From Variovorax soli NBRC 106424 (GTDB lineage Bacteria > Pseudomonadota > Gammaproteobacteria > Burkholderiales > Burkholderiaceae_C): a stretch of DNA of 42,102 nucleotides. Under the pieces are notes generated by a model. It did no database searches. It had not been told where the DNA came from and was given only the letters and a program-made list of their open reading frames with translations. The position numbers were made by a program, and so were the translations under genes. The stretch spans positions 1 to 42,102 of the forward strand of contig NZ_BCUU01000043.1 in assembly GCF_001591385.1 (NCBI RefSeq), read 5' to 3'. Shown here piece by piece: positions 1-6,610 of the stretch (within the stretch, counting starts at the first letter, position 1; every line of letters starts with the position of its first letter).

Positions 1-428
1 TGCCATCCCTGATCGGAGTGCAGCAGCGGTGCCTCGTTGCGGCCTTTGAGCTTGGATAGGGCCTTTTTGAGCATGTTGCCCACAAGGTGGAACACGGGAC
101 GCTCCTGCATCTCGTAGACAACGATTTCCCCGTTGTAGAGATCCAGGATGGGTGACAGGTAGAGCTTTTCACCCCGGACGTTGAACTCGGTGACATCGGT
201 CACCCACTTTTCATTCGGTCGGGCTGCATCGAACTGGCGATCGAGCAGATTGGGCACCAAGGCGTGCTCGCCCCGGTAAGAGCGGTACTTCTTGGGTCGA
301 ACCAGAGACTTCAGAGCGAGGCCGTTCATCAGCCGCTGCACCGTCTTGTGGGTCACGGCCTGTCCTGCCTGGCGAAGCTGGGCAGTGATGCGCCGATAAC
401 CGTAACGGCCCTTGTGGCGTGTTGATTT
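1..428 (-). pseudogene. IS3-family transposase (OrfB, integrase core), 5'-truncated and running off the window
   Basis: Reading leftwards, the frame gives an IS3-type OrfB. A segment with RHKGRYGYRRIT is followed by the start of the DDE integrase core (VTDVTEF, first Asp) and by LHSDQGW (second Asp) at the window edge. The third acidic residue would lie outside the window. The N-terminal part of OrfB (helix-turn-helix region) and all of OrfA are missing, because at about 420-430 the frame changes abruptly into an unrelated ATPase gene. It is therefore a remnant, or one arm of a rearranged copy, and not an intact insertion sequence. The family assignment rests on the motifs. The exact breakpoint is good to about 10 bases. 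Confidence 0.85.
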
Positions 429-1035
429 CCATGGAATCCTTAATCTCCTCGCGCTCATCCTCCCAGTTCACCGCCCTCAAGAGGCGCCCGAGTAGTGCAT
501 TTGCACCATAGGTTATGTGATCGGCTGGATCGCGCCGCGCGGGAAGATAGTGGACTTGGATCTGACTACGCTCGGCCCGGGGCACCACCGCGGTGCTTAG
601 CGGCGTGCCCTCAGCATCCACGTCGAGCACGTAGACCAGCGACTCTTCGATATCGCCATCCGCACCCAAGGTGGCCGTGAGGCGAAACCGAACCCGCGGA
701 ATGCTGTCCGCCGCGTCAAGACGCATGTGCCCAAAATGCGGGGCAACGGTCGAGGCAGCGTCCTCTCCGAGCAGTTCGGGAAAGCGAAAGTCGAGCTCGA
801 TCCAAAGCTCGCGCTCATCCGGCGCGTTCTCCTCATCGGTAGGAGCGTGAAAGTCCGACCGCTGTACTCGACGCATGGCAGGGTCGATCGAAAAAGCGCG
901 ACACAACGCTAAGAGTGCGGCCGTCTTCCCAGACCCGTTGGGGCCAATCAGGTACGTAACGTCGTCAAGCGTAATTTCCGTAGTCGTCGCCCCGAATGAC
1001 TGAAAGTTGCAAAGTCGAATGGTCTGAAGCTTCAT
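429..1035 (-). pseudogene. OLD/RecF-like AAA ATPase, N-terminal fragment cut by IS3 remnant
   Basis: The protein starts MKLQTIRLCNFQSFG, the typical first strand of SMC/RecF/OLD-type ATPases. It has a clear Walker A (GPNGSGKT, residues about 32-39). Around 200 residues of ATPase sequence follow before the frame enters IS3 DNA, after which about 70 unrelated residues are read to a stop near 211. The ABC signature, Walker B and any C-terminal TOPRIM nuclease domain are absent, so the gene is almost certainly dead. Intact relatives include overcoming-lysogeny-defect nucleases and GajA-type phage-defence proteins. Whether this one was a defence gene cannot be told from the fragment. No partner gene survives next to it. 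Confidence 0.75.
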
Positions 1036-1499
1036 GCGGTTCTTCGGTTGTTAAGGACTAGCAACGGGGTCGCGACACTACAGCGCCCAGCGCCAGCACT
1101 GCGCTTTGGCGGTGGCAAACATACAGCCTCGATGGTTGGGGTTGTCGACGGCTAACCAAACTGCCCCACCCCCGCACTAGCCCGGAGAAGGCTACCATCG
1201 GGCTACGCGCCCGCCGGCTGCTAAGCGCGCCCAAAGGACAACAAGTTCACGCGGGCGAGCAATCAAGTGCAGGCAGGGCACAGCCTTGCAGGCGTTGGCG
1301 CGCGCGTGGCGCCAACTACCCATAACGTCACCCACCATAACGCCCCATTACGGTGGGTTGGGCTAGTTGCGGCCCCGAGGCACTACACCATGTTTGCACC
1401 TGGTTAACGCCAGCATGCGCGCAGCGCCGCATGTCTGTTCAGCCGCTTTAGGTTCAGTGAGCCGACAGAAGCCTGGCTGCCGCGGCACTTCGGCTTTCG
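1036..1499. other. Non-coding stretch between ATPase remnant and IS66
   Basis: No convincing gene is seen in about 460 bp; the short open frames have no ribosome-binding site and no recognisable sequence. The stretch contains a cluster of inverted repeats (annotated separately at 1294-1369). It may hold the promoter of the broken ATPase gene, which starts at 1035 reading left, but I could not pick a clear -35/-10 pair. Confidence 0.5.
1294..1369. repeat. Nested inverted repeats (potential cruciform/hairpins)
   Basis: Three pairings are visible. GTTGGCGC at 1294-1301 pairs perfectly with GCGCCAAC at 1309-1316 (7-base loop). CCCACCATAA at 1331-1340 pairs with 1348-1357 with one mismatch. CAACTACCCA at 1313-1322 pairs with 1359-1369 with a single extra base. 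The last two form one two-tier stem around a 7-base loop, with a bulged base in the outer stem. The first pairing competes with the outer stem. The shape recalls an integron attC site, but the ends do not match the attC core consensus. Function unknown. Confidence 0.6.
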
Positions 1500-1523
1500 G
1501 TAAGCGTGGCCTCAAGGCCCTCT
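1500..1523 (+). repeat. IS66 left inverted repeat
   Basis: The sequence starts GTAAGCGTGGCCTCAAGG and continues to 1523. It matches the reverse complement of 4596-4619 at 23 of 24 positions. It contains an inner near-palindrome (GGCCT-CA-AGGCC). Some similarity between the two ends continues outward for about ten bases. Confidence 0.9.
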
Positions 1524-1603
1524 GGTGGAGCCAGGCTGGCATGAGCAGGATCGCCTGATCGTGCTCACACTGGGATGTGTGCATTTAACTGGTACGTGCA
1601 CAC

Positions 1604-1990
1604 ATGGACAAGCGAGTCACTTCGGGCAAGGACACCCGGCGCAAGCACAGCGAGGCGCTCAAGCAGGAACTGGTCGAACGCAGCCTTGAACCTGGCGCCT
1701 CGGTCGCCGCCATCGCGCAGCAGCATGGCATCAATGCCAACCTCCTGTTCAATTGGCGCCGGCTTCATCTGCGCGTGGGGGCGCCCGCGGCGCTGGCGGC
1801 GGCTTCGCCGACCCTCTTGCCGGTGACGGTGCAGACGGTGCCCGCAGCCAAGGCTGCGAAGGTCATGGCGCCGCGACCGTCAACTGGCGTGATCGAGATC
1901 GACGTTGGCTCCACGCGCGTGCGGCTGCGTGGTCCAGTCGATGAGGACAGCGTGCGTTGCGTGCTGCGCCTGCTGGGCGCCATTGCATGA
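1604..1990 (+). CDS. tnpA: IS66 TnpA (OrfA, helix-turn-helix protein)
   Basis: This 128-residue protein is the first accessory gene of the IS66 element, needed with TnpB and TnpC for efficient transposition of family members. An N-terminal helix-turn-helix (residues about 15-55: HSEALKQELVERSLEPG, then VAAIAQQHGINANLLFNWRR) is the signature of IS66 OrfA. The C-terminal half has the conserved IEIDVGSTRVRLRG strand pair. Its TGA overlaps the ATG of tnpB (ATGA at 1987-1990), so the two are translationally coupled. The start at 1604 is the first ATG inside the left end. Confidence 0.92.
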   Translation: MDKRVTSGKDTRRKHSEALKQELVERSLEPGASVAAIAQQHGINANLLFNWRRLHLRVGAPAALAAASPTLLPVTVQTVPAAKAAKVMAPRPSTGVIEIDVGSTRVRLRGPVDEDSVRCVLRLLGAIA

Positions 1991-2334
1991 TCGGTCTGCC
2001 CGCGAACACGCGCGTGTGGATCGTGGCCGGCCACACCGACATGAGGAAGGGCTTCGACGGCCTGGCAGCCATGGTGCAGACCGCGCTTGCGGCCAATCCG
2101 TTCTGCGGCCACGTCTTCGTCTTCCGCGGCAGGCGCGGCGACATCCTGAAGGTGCTGTGGTTCGACGGCCAGGGCCTGATGCTCCTGGCCAAGCGATTGG
2201 AGCGCGGCCGCTTCGTCTGGCCGCAGGCCACGTCTGGCAGCGTGTCGCTCACGCCCGCGCAACTGTCCATGCTGCTGGAAGGCATCGACTGGCGCATGCC
2301 CGTGCGCACGCACGAGCCGATGCTCGCCGCCTGA
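1987..2334 (+). CDS. tnpB: IS66 TnpB (OrfB)
   Basis: A 115-residue protein of the IS66 OrfB family (DUF1153/IS66 Orf2-like). The hallmark stretches RVWIVAGHTDMRKGFDGL near the N-terminus and DILKVLWFDGQGLMLLAKRLERG in the middle are present. The start overlaps the tnpA stop (ATGA), as is common in the family. The role of OrfB in transposition is not well defined. About 80 bp separate it from tnpC. Length and motifs look complete. Confidence 0.93.
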   Translation: MIGLPANTRVWIVAGHTDMRKGFDGLAAMVQTALAANPFCGHVFVFRGRRGDILKVLWFDGQGLMLLAKRLERGRFVWPQATSGSVSLTPAQLSMLLEGIDWRMPVRTHEPMLAA

Positions 2335-2416
2335 TGCCTTTCTCTGGCCGGCGCACTACTGGATGAGAAGATCTCCGGTACAGCACTGATGTTCGAGTTG
2401 CCCGGCGCCGGGCACA

Positions 2417-3997
2417 GTGGAGGACGTGACGACGCCGATCAACGACTCCACCAAGCCCCACACCGTTGAGGGTTTGCTGCGAGTGGTCGAGGAGCGGGAC
2501 GCCGAGGTGGCGCTTCTCAAGCTCATGGTCGACAAGCTCAAGATGCAGTTGCTGCGCAGCACGCGAGCGCGCTTCGGATCGTCCAGCGAGCAGCTCGATG
2601 ACCCGCAAATCGCCCTTCTGGAAGGCGAACCACTGTATGAACGGCCGGCATCGATCGCGGTGCCCGCTGCCGATGCCGCCAACGTGCAGATCGATCGCAA
2701 ACTCCCAGCCCACCTGCCGCGCGAGAACCAGGTCTATCGGCCCGAGACCACCGCCGATCACCACGACGCCAATGGCCAGACTTGCGGCTGCAGCGCTTGC
2801 GGCGGCCGTCTGCGCCTGATCGGACAAGACATCTCCGAGCAACTGGAGTACGTGCCCTCGCGCTTCAAGGTGATCCGTCATGTGCGGCCCAAGCTGGCCT
2901 GCGTGGCATGCGAAGCGATCTTCCAAGCCGCAGCGCCGAGCCGGCCGATCGCGCGTGGGGTGGCCGGTCCTGCACTGCTGGCCAACGTGTTGGTGTCCAA
3001 GTACTGCGACCACACGCCATTGCATCGCCTCAGTCGCATCTACGGGCGCGACGGCGTCATCATCGACCCTTCGACCATGGCCGGCTGGGTCGGCCAGGGC
3101 GAGAAGCTGTTCGACCCTCTGTTGGCCGCGCTCGGACGCTATGTACTGGCCGGCGAGAAGGTGCATGCCGACGACACCCCGGTAGCCGTGCTTGATCCCG
3201 GCCGCGGCCGAACGAAGACCGGCCGGCTGTGGGTCTATGTGCGCGACGACCGGCCGGCTGGCAGCACACAGGCGCCTGCGGCCTGGTACCGCTACTCGCC
3301 CAACCGCAAGGGCGAGCATCCGCAGGCACACCTCGCGAACTACAGCGGTATCCTTCAGGCCGATGCGTACTCGGGGTACGGCAAGGTCTATGCGAGTGGG
3401 CGTGTCGTCGAAGCATCTTGCTGGGCCCACGCGCGTCGACCCTTCTGGGATCTGCACGAGAGCCAGGGCTTCGTTGCCGGCTCGATCGCCCACCAGGCGC
3501 TGCAGCGCATTGCCGCGCTGTATGCGATCGAAGCCCAGATCCGGGGTCAGCCCCCTGAGGTGAGACGTCAGGTGCGACAAGCGCGTGCTGGACCGTTGCT
3601 CGAAGAGCTTCGCGCATGGCTCACAAGTACGCTGGGCAAGGTGTCGAAGAAGTCGGAGCTGGCCAAGGCGATCGGCTACTCGCTCTCACGGTGGCGATCG
3701 CTCACGCGATACCGTGACGACGGCCGCATCGAAATCGACAATAACGCCGCCGAACGCGCCCTGCGTGGCGTCGCCCTTGGAAGAAACAACTATCTCTTCA
3801 TGGGTTCGGACGCCGGCGGCGAGCGGGCCGCGGCAATCTACAGTCTGGTGGAGACGGCCAAGCTCAACGGGCTCGATCCGCAGGCGTATCTGCGCGACGT
3901 GCTTGCGCGCATTGCCGACCATCCCATCACCCGCATCGACGAGTTGCTGCCGTGGAACATCGGTGGGCACCTTGTGGAGCAACGACTCGCAGCCTGA
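2417..3997 (+). CDS. tnpC: IS66 TnpC (DDE transposase)
   Basis: This is the transposase proper, 526 residues. Domain order: an N-terminal leucine-zipper-like helix (about 25-65, LLKLMVDKLKMQLLR), a zinc-binding segment with CGCSACGG and CVAC (about 120-175), then the catalytic core. The likely DDE residues are in HADDTPV, in LQADAYSGYG and in IEIDNNAAERALR. A typical IS66 C-terminal domain follows. A GTG start at 2417 is used; a second GTG at 2426 lies too close behind GGAGG to be preferred. No frameshift or internal stop is seen, so it should be active. Confidence 0.93.
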   Translation: MEDVTTPINDSTKPHTVEGLLRVVEERDAEVALLKLMVDKLKMQLLRSTRARFGSSSEQLDDPQIALLEGEPLYERPASIAVPAADAANVQIDRKLPAHLPRENQVYRPETTADHHDANGQTCGCSACGGRLRLIGQDISEQLEYVPSRFKVIRHVRPKLACVACEAIFQAAAPSRPIARGVAGPALLANVLVSKYCDHTPLHRLSRIYGRDGVIIDPSTMAGWVGQGEKLFDPLLAALGRYVLAGEKVHADDTPVAVLDPGRGRTKTGRLWVYVRDDRPAGSTQAPAAWYRYSPNRKGEHPQAHLANYSGILQADAYSGYGKVYASGRVVEASCWAHARRPFWDLHESQGFVAGSIAHQALQRIAALYAIEAQIRGQPPEVRRQVRQARAGPLLEELRAWLTSTLGKVSKKSELAKAIGYSLSRWRSLTRYRDDGRIEIDNNAAERALRGVALGRNNYLFMGSDAGGERAAAIYSLVETAKLNGLDPQAYLRDVLARIADHPITRIDELLPWNIGGHLVEQRLAA

Positions 3998-4035
3998 TAT
4001 TCCACGAACTGGCTGCGCAACGGAGGAAGACGAGT

Positions 4036-4563
4036 GTGATCCTGCAAGGCCCCGACCCGCGGATGATCGAAGCCCTCGAGGGCGCGAGTAGTTTGCAGCT
4101 CTACCAGCTCAAAGCCTTGATCGAGGGCATGCTGGCCGATCCGCGCCGCGGCATTGCGGCGCGTGCGAATCTCCACCTTGGCCAGCCCGTGCAGTTCGTA
4201 GACTTCCGCGATGGCCAGACGCGTCGAGGCAAGGTCATTGCCATGAAGGACACGCAGGCGACAGTGCTGGAAGAAGGCACCAAGAGAACCTGGAAGATCC
4301 CCTGCCTGGCGATGCAGGGCTACTCCGGCGCAGACCGCCGCGACGAGAGTGCGCCCTATCAACCGCCGCCGGAACCCGCCAGTGCGACAAGCCATCCCCG
4401 CGAATTTCAACGCGGGGACACCGTGACGTTCAATGATCGACATGGTCGCAACATCACCGGCGTGATCGTACGCATCAACCAACACACGGCCACCCTGGGC
4501 ACCGGCGACGGTGGGACTTGGCGGGTACCGTTCGATGCGCTGCGGCGTGTGCTCGACGTCTGA
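4036..4563 (+). CDS. IS66 passenger protein with two SH3-like repeats, function unknown
   Basis: A fourth gene inside the IS, 38 bp after tnpC and on the same strand. I chose the GTG at 4036 because a strong GGAGGAAG sits about six bases upstream; the frame is open further back into tnpC without a better start. The product is 175 residues. After a helical N-terminus (QLYQLKALIEGML) it has two similar beta-rich segments. The first (about 55-100) contains GQPVQFVDFRDGQTRRGKV and ends WKIPCLAM. The second (about 125-172) contains GDTVTFNDRHGRNITGVIV and ends WRVPFDAL. Each resembles an SH3/KOW-like small barrel. No catalytic motif is seen. It could assist transposition or be cargo. Confidence 0.75.
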   Translation: MILQGPDPRMIEALEGASSLQLYQLKALIEGMLADPRRGIAARANLHLGQPVQFVDFRDGQTRRGKVIAMKDTQATVLEEGTKRTWKIPCLAMQGYSGADRRDESAPYQPPPEPASATSHPREFQRGDTVTFNDRHGRNITGVIVRINQHTATLGTGDGGTWRVPFDALRRVLDV

Positions 4564-4595
4564 GCACCGACGATCCCGTCACCCCGTCTACGTCA

Positions 4596-4619
4596 AGAGG
4601 GCCTTGAGGCCCCGCTTAC
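4596..4619 (-). repeat. IS66 right inverted repeat
   Basis: Reads ...GGCCCCGCTTAC on the plus strand and is the inverted partner of 1500-1523 with one mismatch. It ends the IS66 element. The flank to its right shows no copy of the left flank. Confidence 0.9.
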
Positions 4620-4680
4620 GAAAAGTCGCACTAACTGTGGCGACCTACATGAGCAAACATGCCCTGTGGCCCATCGTGCT

Positions 4681-4762
4681 TAGCGAGCAATCTATTTGCG
4701 TTGCATCAATACTCCGCGACGGAGAAAAAACTCCAATAGCGACAATGGGTTAGCGCAATTCC
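4681..4762 (+). repeat. Three short direct repeats, candidate TnsB or regulator binding sites
   Basis: TAGCGAGCAATC (4681-4692), TAGCGACAATGG (4737-4748) and TAGCGCAATTCC (4751-4762) share TAGCG followed after 0-2 bases by CAAT. Two ACTCC-containing segments (ACTCCGCGAC and ACTCCAATAG, the second running into the second repeat) lie among them. They sit between IS66 and the first gene of the Tn7-like module, where both the transposon end and the operon promoter would be expected. In inverted orientation, related strings (GACAATG, GCGAGCA, GCTCGCAA) occur at 15434-15462. Suggestive only. Confidence 0.35.
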
Positions 4763-4818
4763 TAGCTTGCGCCCAAGCCGCCGATGCGTTACGCTTTCCG
4801 AAACTTTGTTCAAGCTTC

Positions 4819-5076
4819 ATGCCACTTCCGGAGATCAACGCCGCGGAACTCGCGGCGGTGCGAGGCGCTTTTTTCGATCGAGGCGAAGATGTCGCCTCGT
4901 GGGCTCGAGCCAGGGGCTTCAACCCGGCCAGCGTCTATCGCCTGCTCGCGGGCCAGTCCAAGGCCAGCCGGGGAGCAGCTCACCGCATCGCGGTCGAATT
5001 GGGGCTGAAGAAGGCTCCGACATCAGCATCGTCATCCGACCGGTCATGCGCTCACGCGCGTGAACAGGTGAGATGA
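4819..5076 (+). CDS. Small helix-turn-helix regulator, BcepMu gp16-like
   Basis: An 85-residue protein starting at the ATG at 4819 (MPLPEINAAELAAVRGAFF). The central region, residues about 15-60, reads GEDVASWARARGFNPASVYR then LLAGQSKASRGAAHRIAVEL. This is the pattern of the phage-associated BcepMu gp16 family of small DNA-binding proteins: helix-turn-helix, the 'LLAG...RG..H.IAV.LG' tail. An upstream ATG at 4696 is in frame, but the added residues are not family-like. It lies at the promoter end of the Tn7-like operon, so a role as transcriptional regulator of the tns genes is a reasonable inference, as gp16-type proteins sit near the transposase genes of Mu-like phages. The C-terminal 20 residues are low complexity. 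Confidence 0.6.
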   Translation: MPLPEINAAELAAVRGAFFDRGEDVASWARARGFNPASVYRLLAGQSKASRGAAHRIAVELGLKKAPTSASSSDRSCAHAREQVR

Positions 5077-5390
5077 GATCGCATGCGAATGAACCCGGGC
5101 AGTTGATCCCTACCTGCCGTGCCAGATGGGCAGAAACACCTGCCGCGCTGAAGATCTGGCCGCCGCACGCGCCGCGTGCGCTCGTCTACGCAATTGCAGT
5201 TGACCAACCTCAACCTGAAGGAGAACCCTCCATGTAGCAAAACGCCGATTCCCTTTCGAAGAACCGGCGCTGCCGGCGTTCCGTAGAGAACACCTAAGGA
5301 TTTTGCAGTTTCCCTAGGGTCATTTTCTCTCTGGAGCACCGGCGCGTCAAGAGCCGACTCGCACCAAAAAAACGGCGCTCTTCAGAGGAA
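5077..5390. other. Leader region upstream of tns operon with a start-stop mini-ORF
   Basis: About 310 bp without a normal gene. It holds a perfect Shine-Dalgarno (AAGGAG, 5218-5223) followed eight bases later by ATG TAG (5232-5237), a start codon immediately followed by a stop. Past the stop the frame stays open for about 20 codons. An imperfect GC-rich hairpin lies at about 5261-5280. A second good ribosome-binding site (AGAGGA) at its right end serves the ORF at 5391. I could not choose a promoter with confidence. Confidence 0.4.
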
Positions 5391-5636
5391 ATGTCCATGC
5401 GATCCAAGAATCGTGGTATCCGCACTGGGTCTGGCAGCGCGCAGGCTGCGCCTTCCCCCGCCTCGTTGCCAATCTGGTTGCGAGCCCATTCCCGGGCTTG
5501 CTTGCCTACCCGCAGCCCCGTCGTTGCTTCCCGGCTTGCAATCGCGGCGACGACTCGCCCGTTCCGCGAGCCGTCCATCGGCGCTCTCCCGTCCGGCGCA
5601 CGTGCGAACGCGGCCAAGCAAGGGGGGCTCGCATGA
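5391..5636 (+). CDS. Small basic protein coupled to tnsA, unknown
   Basis: An 81-residue open frame (M S M R S K N R G ...) preceded by AGAGGAA. Two ATGs, at 5391 and 5397, share this ribosome-binding site, and spacing favours the second. Its TGA overlaps the ATG of tnsA (ATGA at 5633-5636), as seen between tnsA and tnsB. That is the main reason for listing it. The sequence is rich in Arg, Ala, Ser and Pro and matches no family I know. The same overlap could arise by chance in GC-rich DNA, so it may instead be untranslated leader. Confidence 0.35.
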   Translation: MSMRSKNRGIRTGSGSAQAAPSPASLPIWLRAHSRACLPTRSPVVASRLAIAATTRPFREPSIGALPSGARANAAKQGGLA

Positions 5637-6610
5637 TTGGCAGTGCCTTTCGCTTCCGAGCCGAGCAGTTCGTTCCCTCAAGGCGCAGACCGCCCCCGCA
5701 GACGGGTCGGATGACACACGTGAAGCTGACGCAGCTCATCAAGGCAGGTTACGGGCAGGGCCATCTGGCCGACTACAAGCCCTGGTTGCGGGTGACCAAG
5801 CACGACTACTCGCCAAGCTCCTACATCGGATATCTGAACAGCCCGGAGTTCGGGCACACCCATCATTACCGCTCCGCGGGCGAGCGCCACATGCTGGTAT
5901 TCCTGAAGTGGCTCGGCGCCGCCGACTTGCGCGATCAGTACCCCGCCTGGCCTTGGAGCCACCACCATCCGGCGTGCGGCTTGCCAGCTGTCGGCTTTGC
6001 GCGACGGTCCCGAGGTCTTCTTTGCGTCGCAGAAGAACTGGGCATCCGCCATGGGGTGTTCCCGGGCACTGACATTCCCTACGTTGCGACGATTGACATT
6101 CTGGCGACCTGGAAGAAGGCCGACGGTAGCTATGGCCTCACCGCCCACGACTGCAAGCCGGAAGCAAAGATCCGCCAAAACGGCAATTTGGACCGACTCA
6201 AGCAGCGCCTGCTTCTCATCCAGGCCTACTGCGAGGAAAGCGGCATTGAGTACCGGCTGACGCATCCGGAACGGCTACCGCAGATCTTGCGCAGGAACCT
6301 CGACGCGCTCAATCCGCTGTTGCGCCCTGATCAGGAAAAGCGGCTGCGGCTCTCTCACGAGTACGAGCTCGTTGTGCAAGCCTGCACCCGTTGGGGTTAC
6401 GCCAACTCCCCACACGCCATTCTGGACGACCTGGCGTACCTGCATGGTGTGAACCGCCAGACGCTGGACCGCGCACTGCACCTGGCGCTCTGGCGCCAGG
6501 ATCTCGACCACGACTTGGGCCGTCCGCTGGAAATTTACCGGCCGCTCATCCTCGGCGGGCGCAGGCTGCGCGCCGCGATGCATGACCAATGGGTGGGAGG
6601 CGAGCAATGA
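5633..6610 (+). CDS. tnsA: TnsA-like endonuclease of Tn7-like transposon
   Basis: TnsA cuts the 5' ends of Tn7-like elements so that they excise fully (cut-and-paste) with TnsB. This 325-residue protein has the family's opening, KAGYGQGHLADYKPWL (about 37-52), then RSAGERHMLVFLKWL with the likely catalytic Glu84, the LRDQYP motif (about 99-104; usually REQFP), ATIDIL with Asp155, and DCKPE with Lys175, replacing the more usual QxK. The C-terminal half (about 190-325) fits the winged-helix TnsA C-domain that contacts TnsC. The ATG at 5633 is chosen for the AGGGGGG six bases upstream; an in-frame ATG at 5711 is an alternative. The stop overlaps tnsB (ATGA). Confidence 0.85.
   Translation: MIGSAFRFRAEQFVPSRRRPPPQTGRMTHVKLTQLIKAGYGQGHLADYKPWLRVTKHDYSPSSYIGYLNSPEFGHTHHYRSAGERHMLVFLKWLGAADLRDQYPAWPWSHHHPACGLPAVGFARRSRGLLCVAEELGIRHGVFPGTDIPYVATIDILATWKKADGSYGLTAHDCKPEAKIRQNGNLDRLKQRLLLIQAYCEESGIEYRLTHPERLPQILRRNLDALNPLLRPDQEKRLRLSHEYELVVQACTRWGYANSPHAILDDLAYLHGVNRQTLDRALHLALWRQDLDHDLGRPLEIYRPLILGGRRLRAAMHDQWVGGEQ

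Larger units (their letters stand above)
1500..4619 (+). mobile_element. IS66-family insertion sequence with four genes
   Basis: The element is bounded by 24-bp inverted repeats that differ at one position and begin GTAAGCG, the usual IS66-family end. It carries the classic tnpA-tnpB-tnpC order on the plus strand plus a fourth gene after tnpC. All three transposition genes are open and full length, so the copy may be active. The 8 bp flanking each end (ggctttcg on the left, gaaaagtc on the right) do not match, so the expected 8-bp target duplication is not visible. This suggests rearrangement after insertion. Confidence 0.93.

Noticed and set aside
1313..1369. Integron attC site
   Set aside because: The bulged two-tier stem is attC-like, but the ends do not fit the RYYYAAC/GTTRRRY core, and no integrase or gene-cassette array is present.
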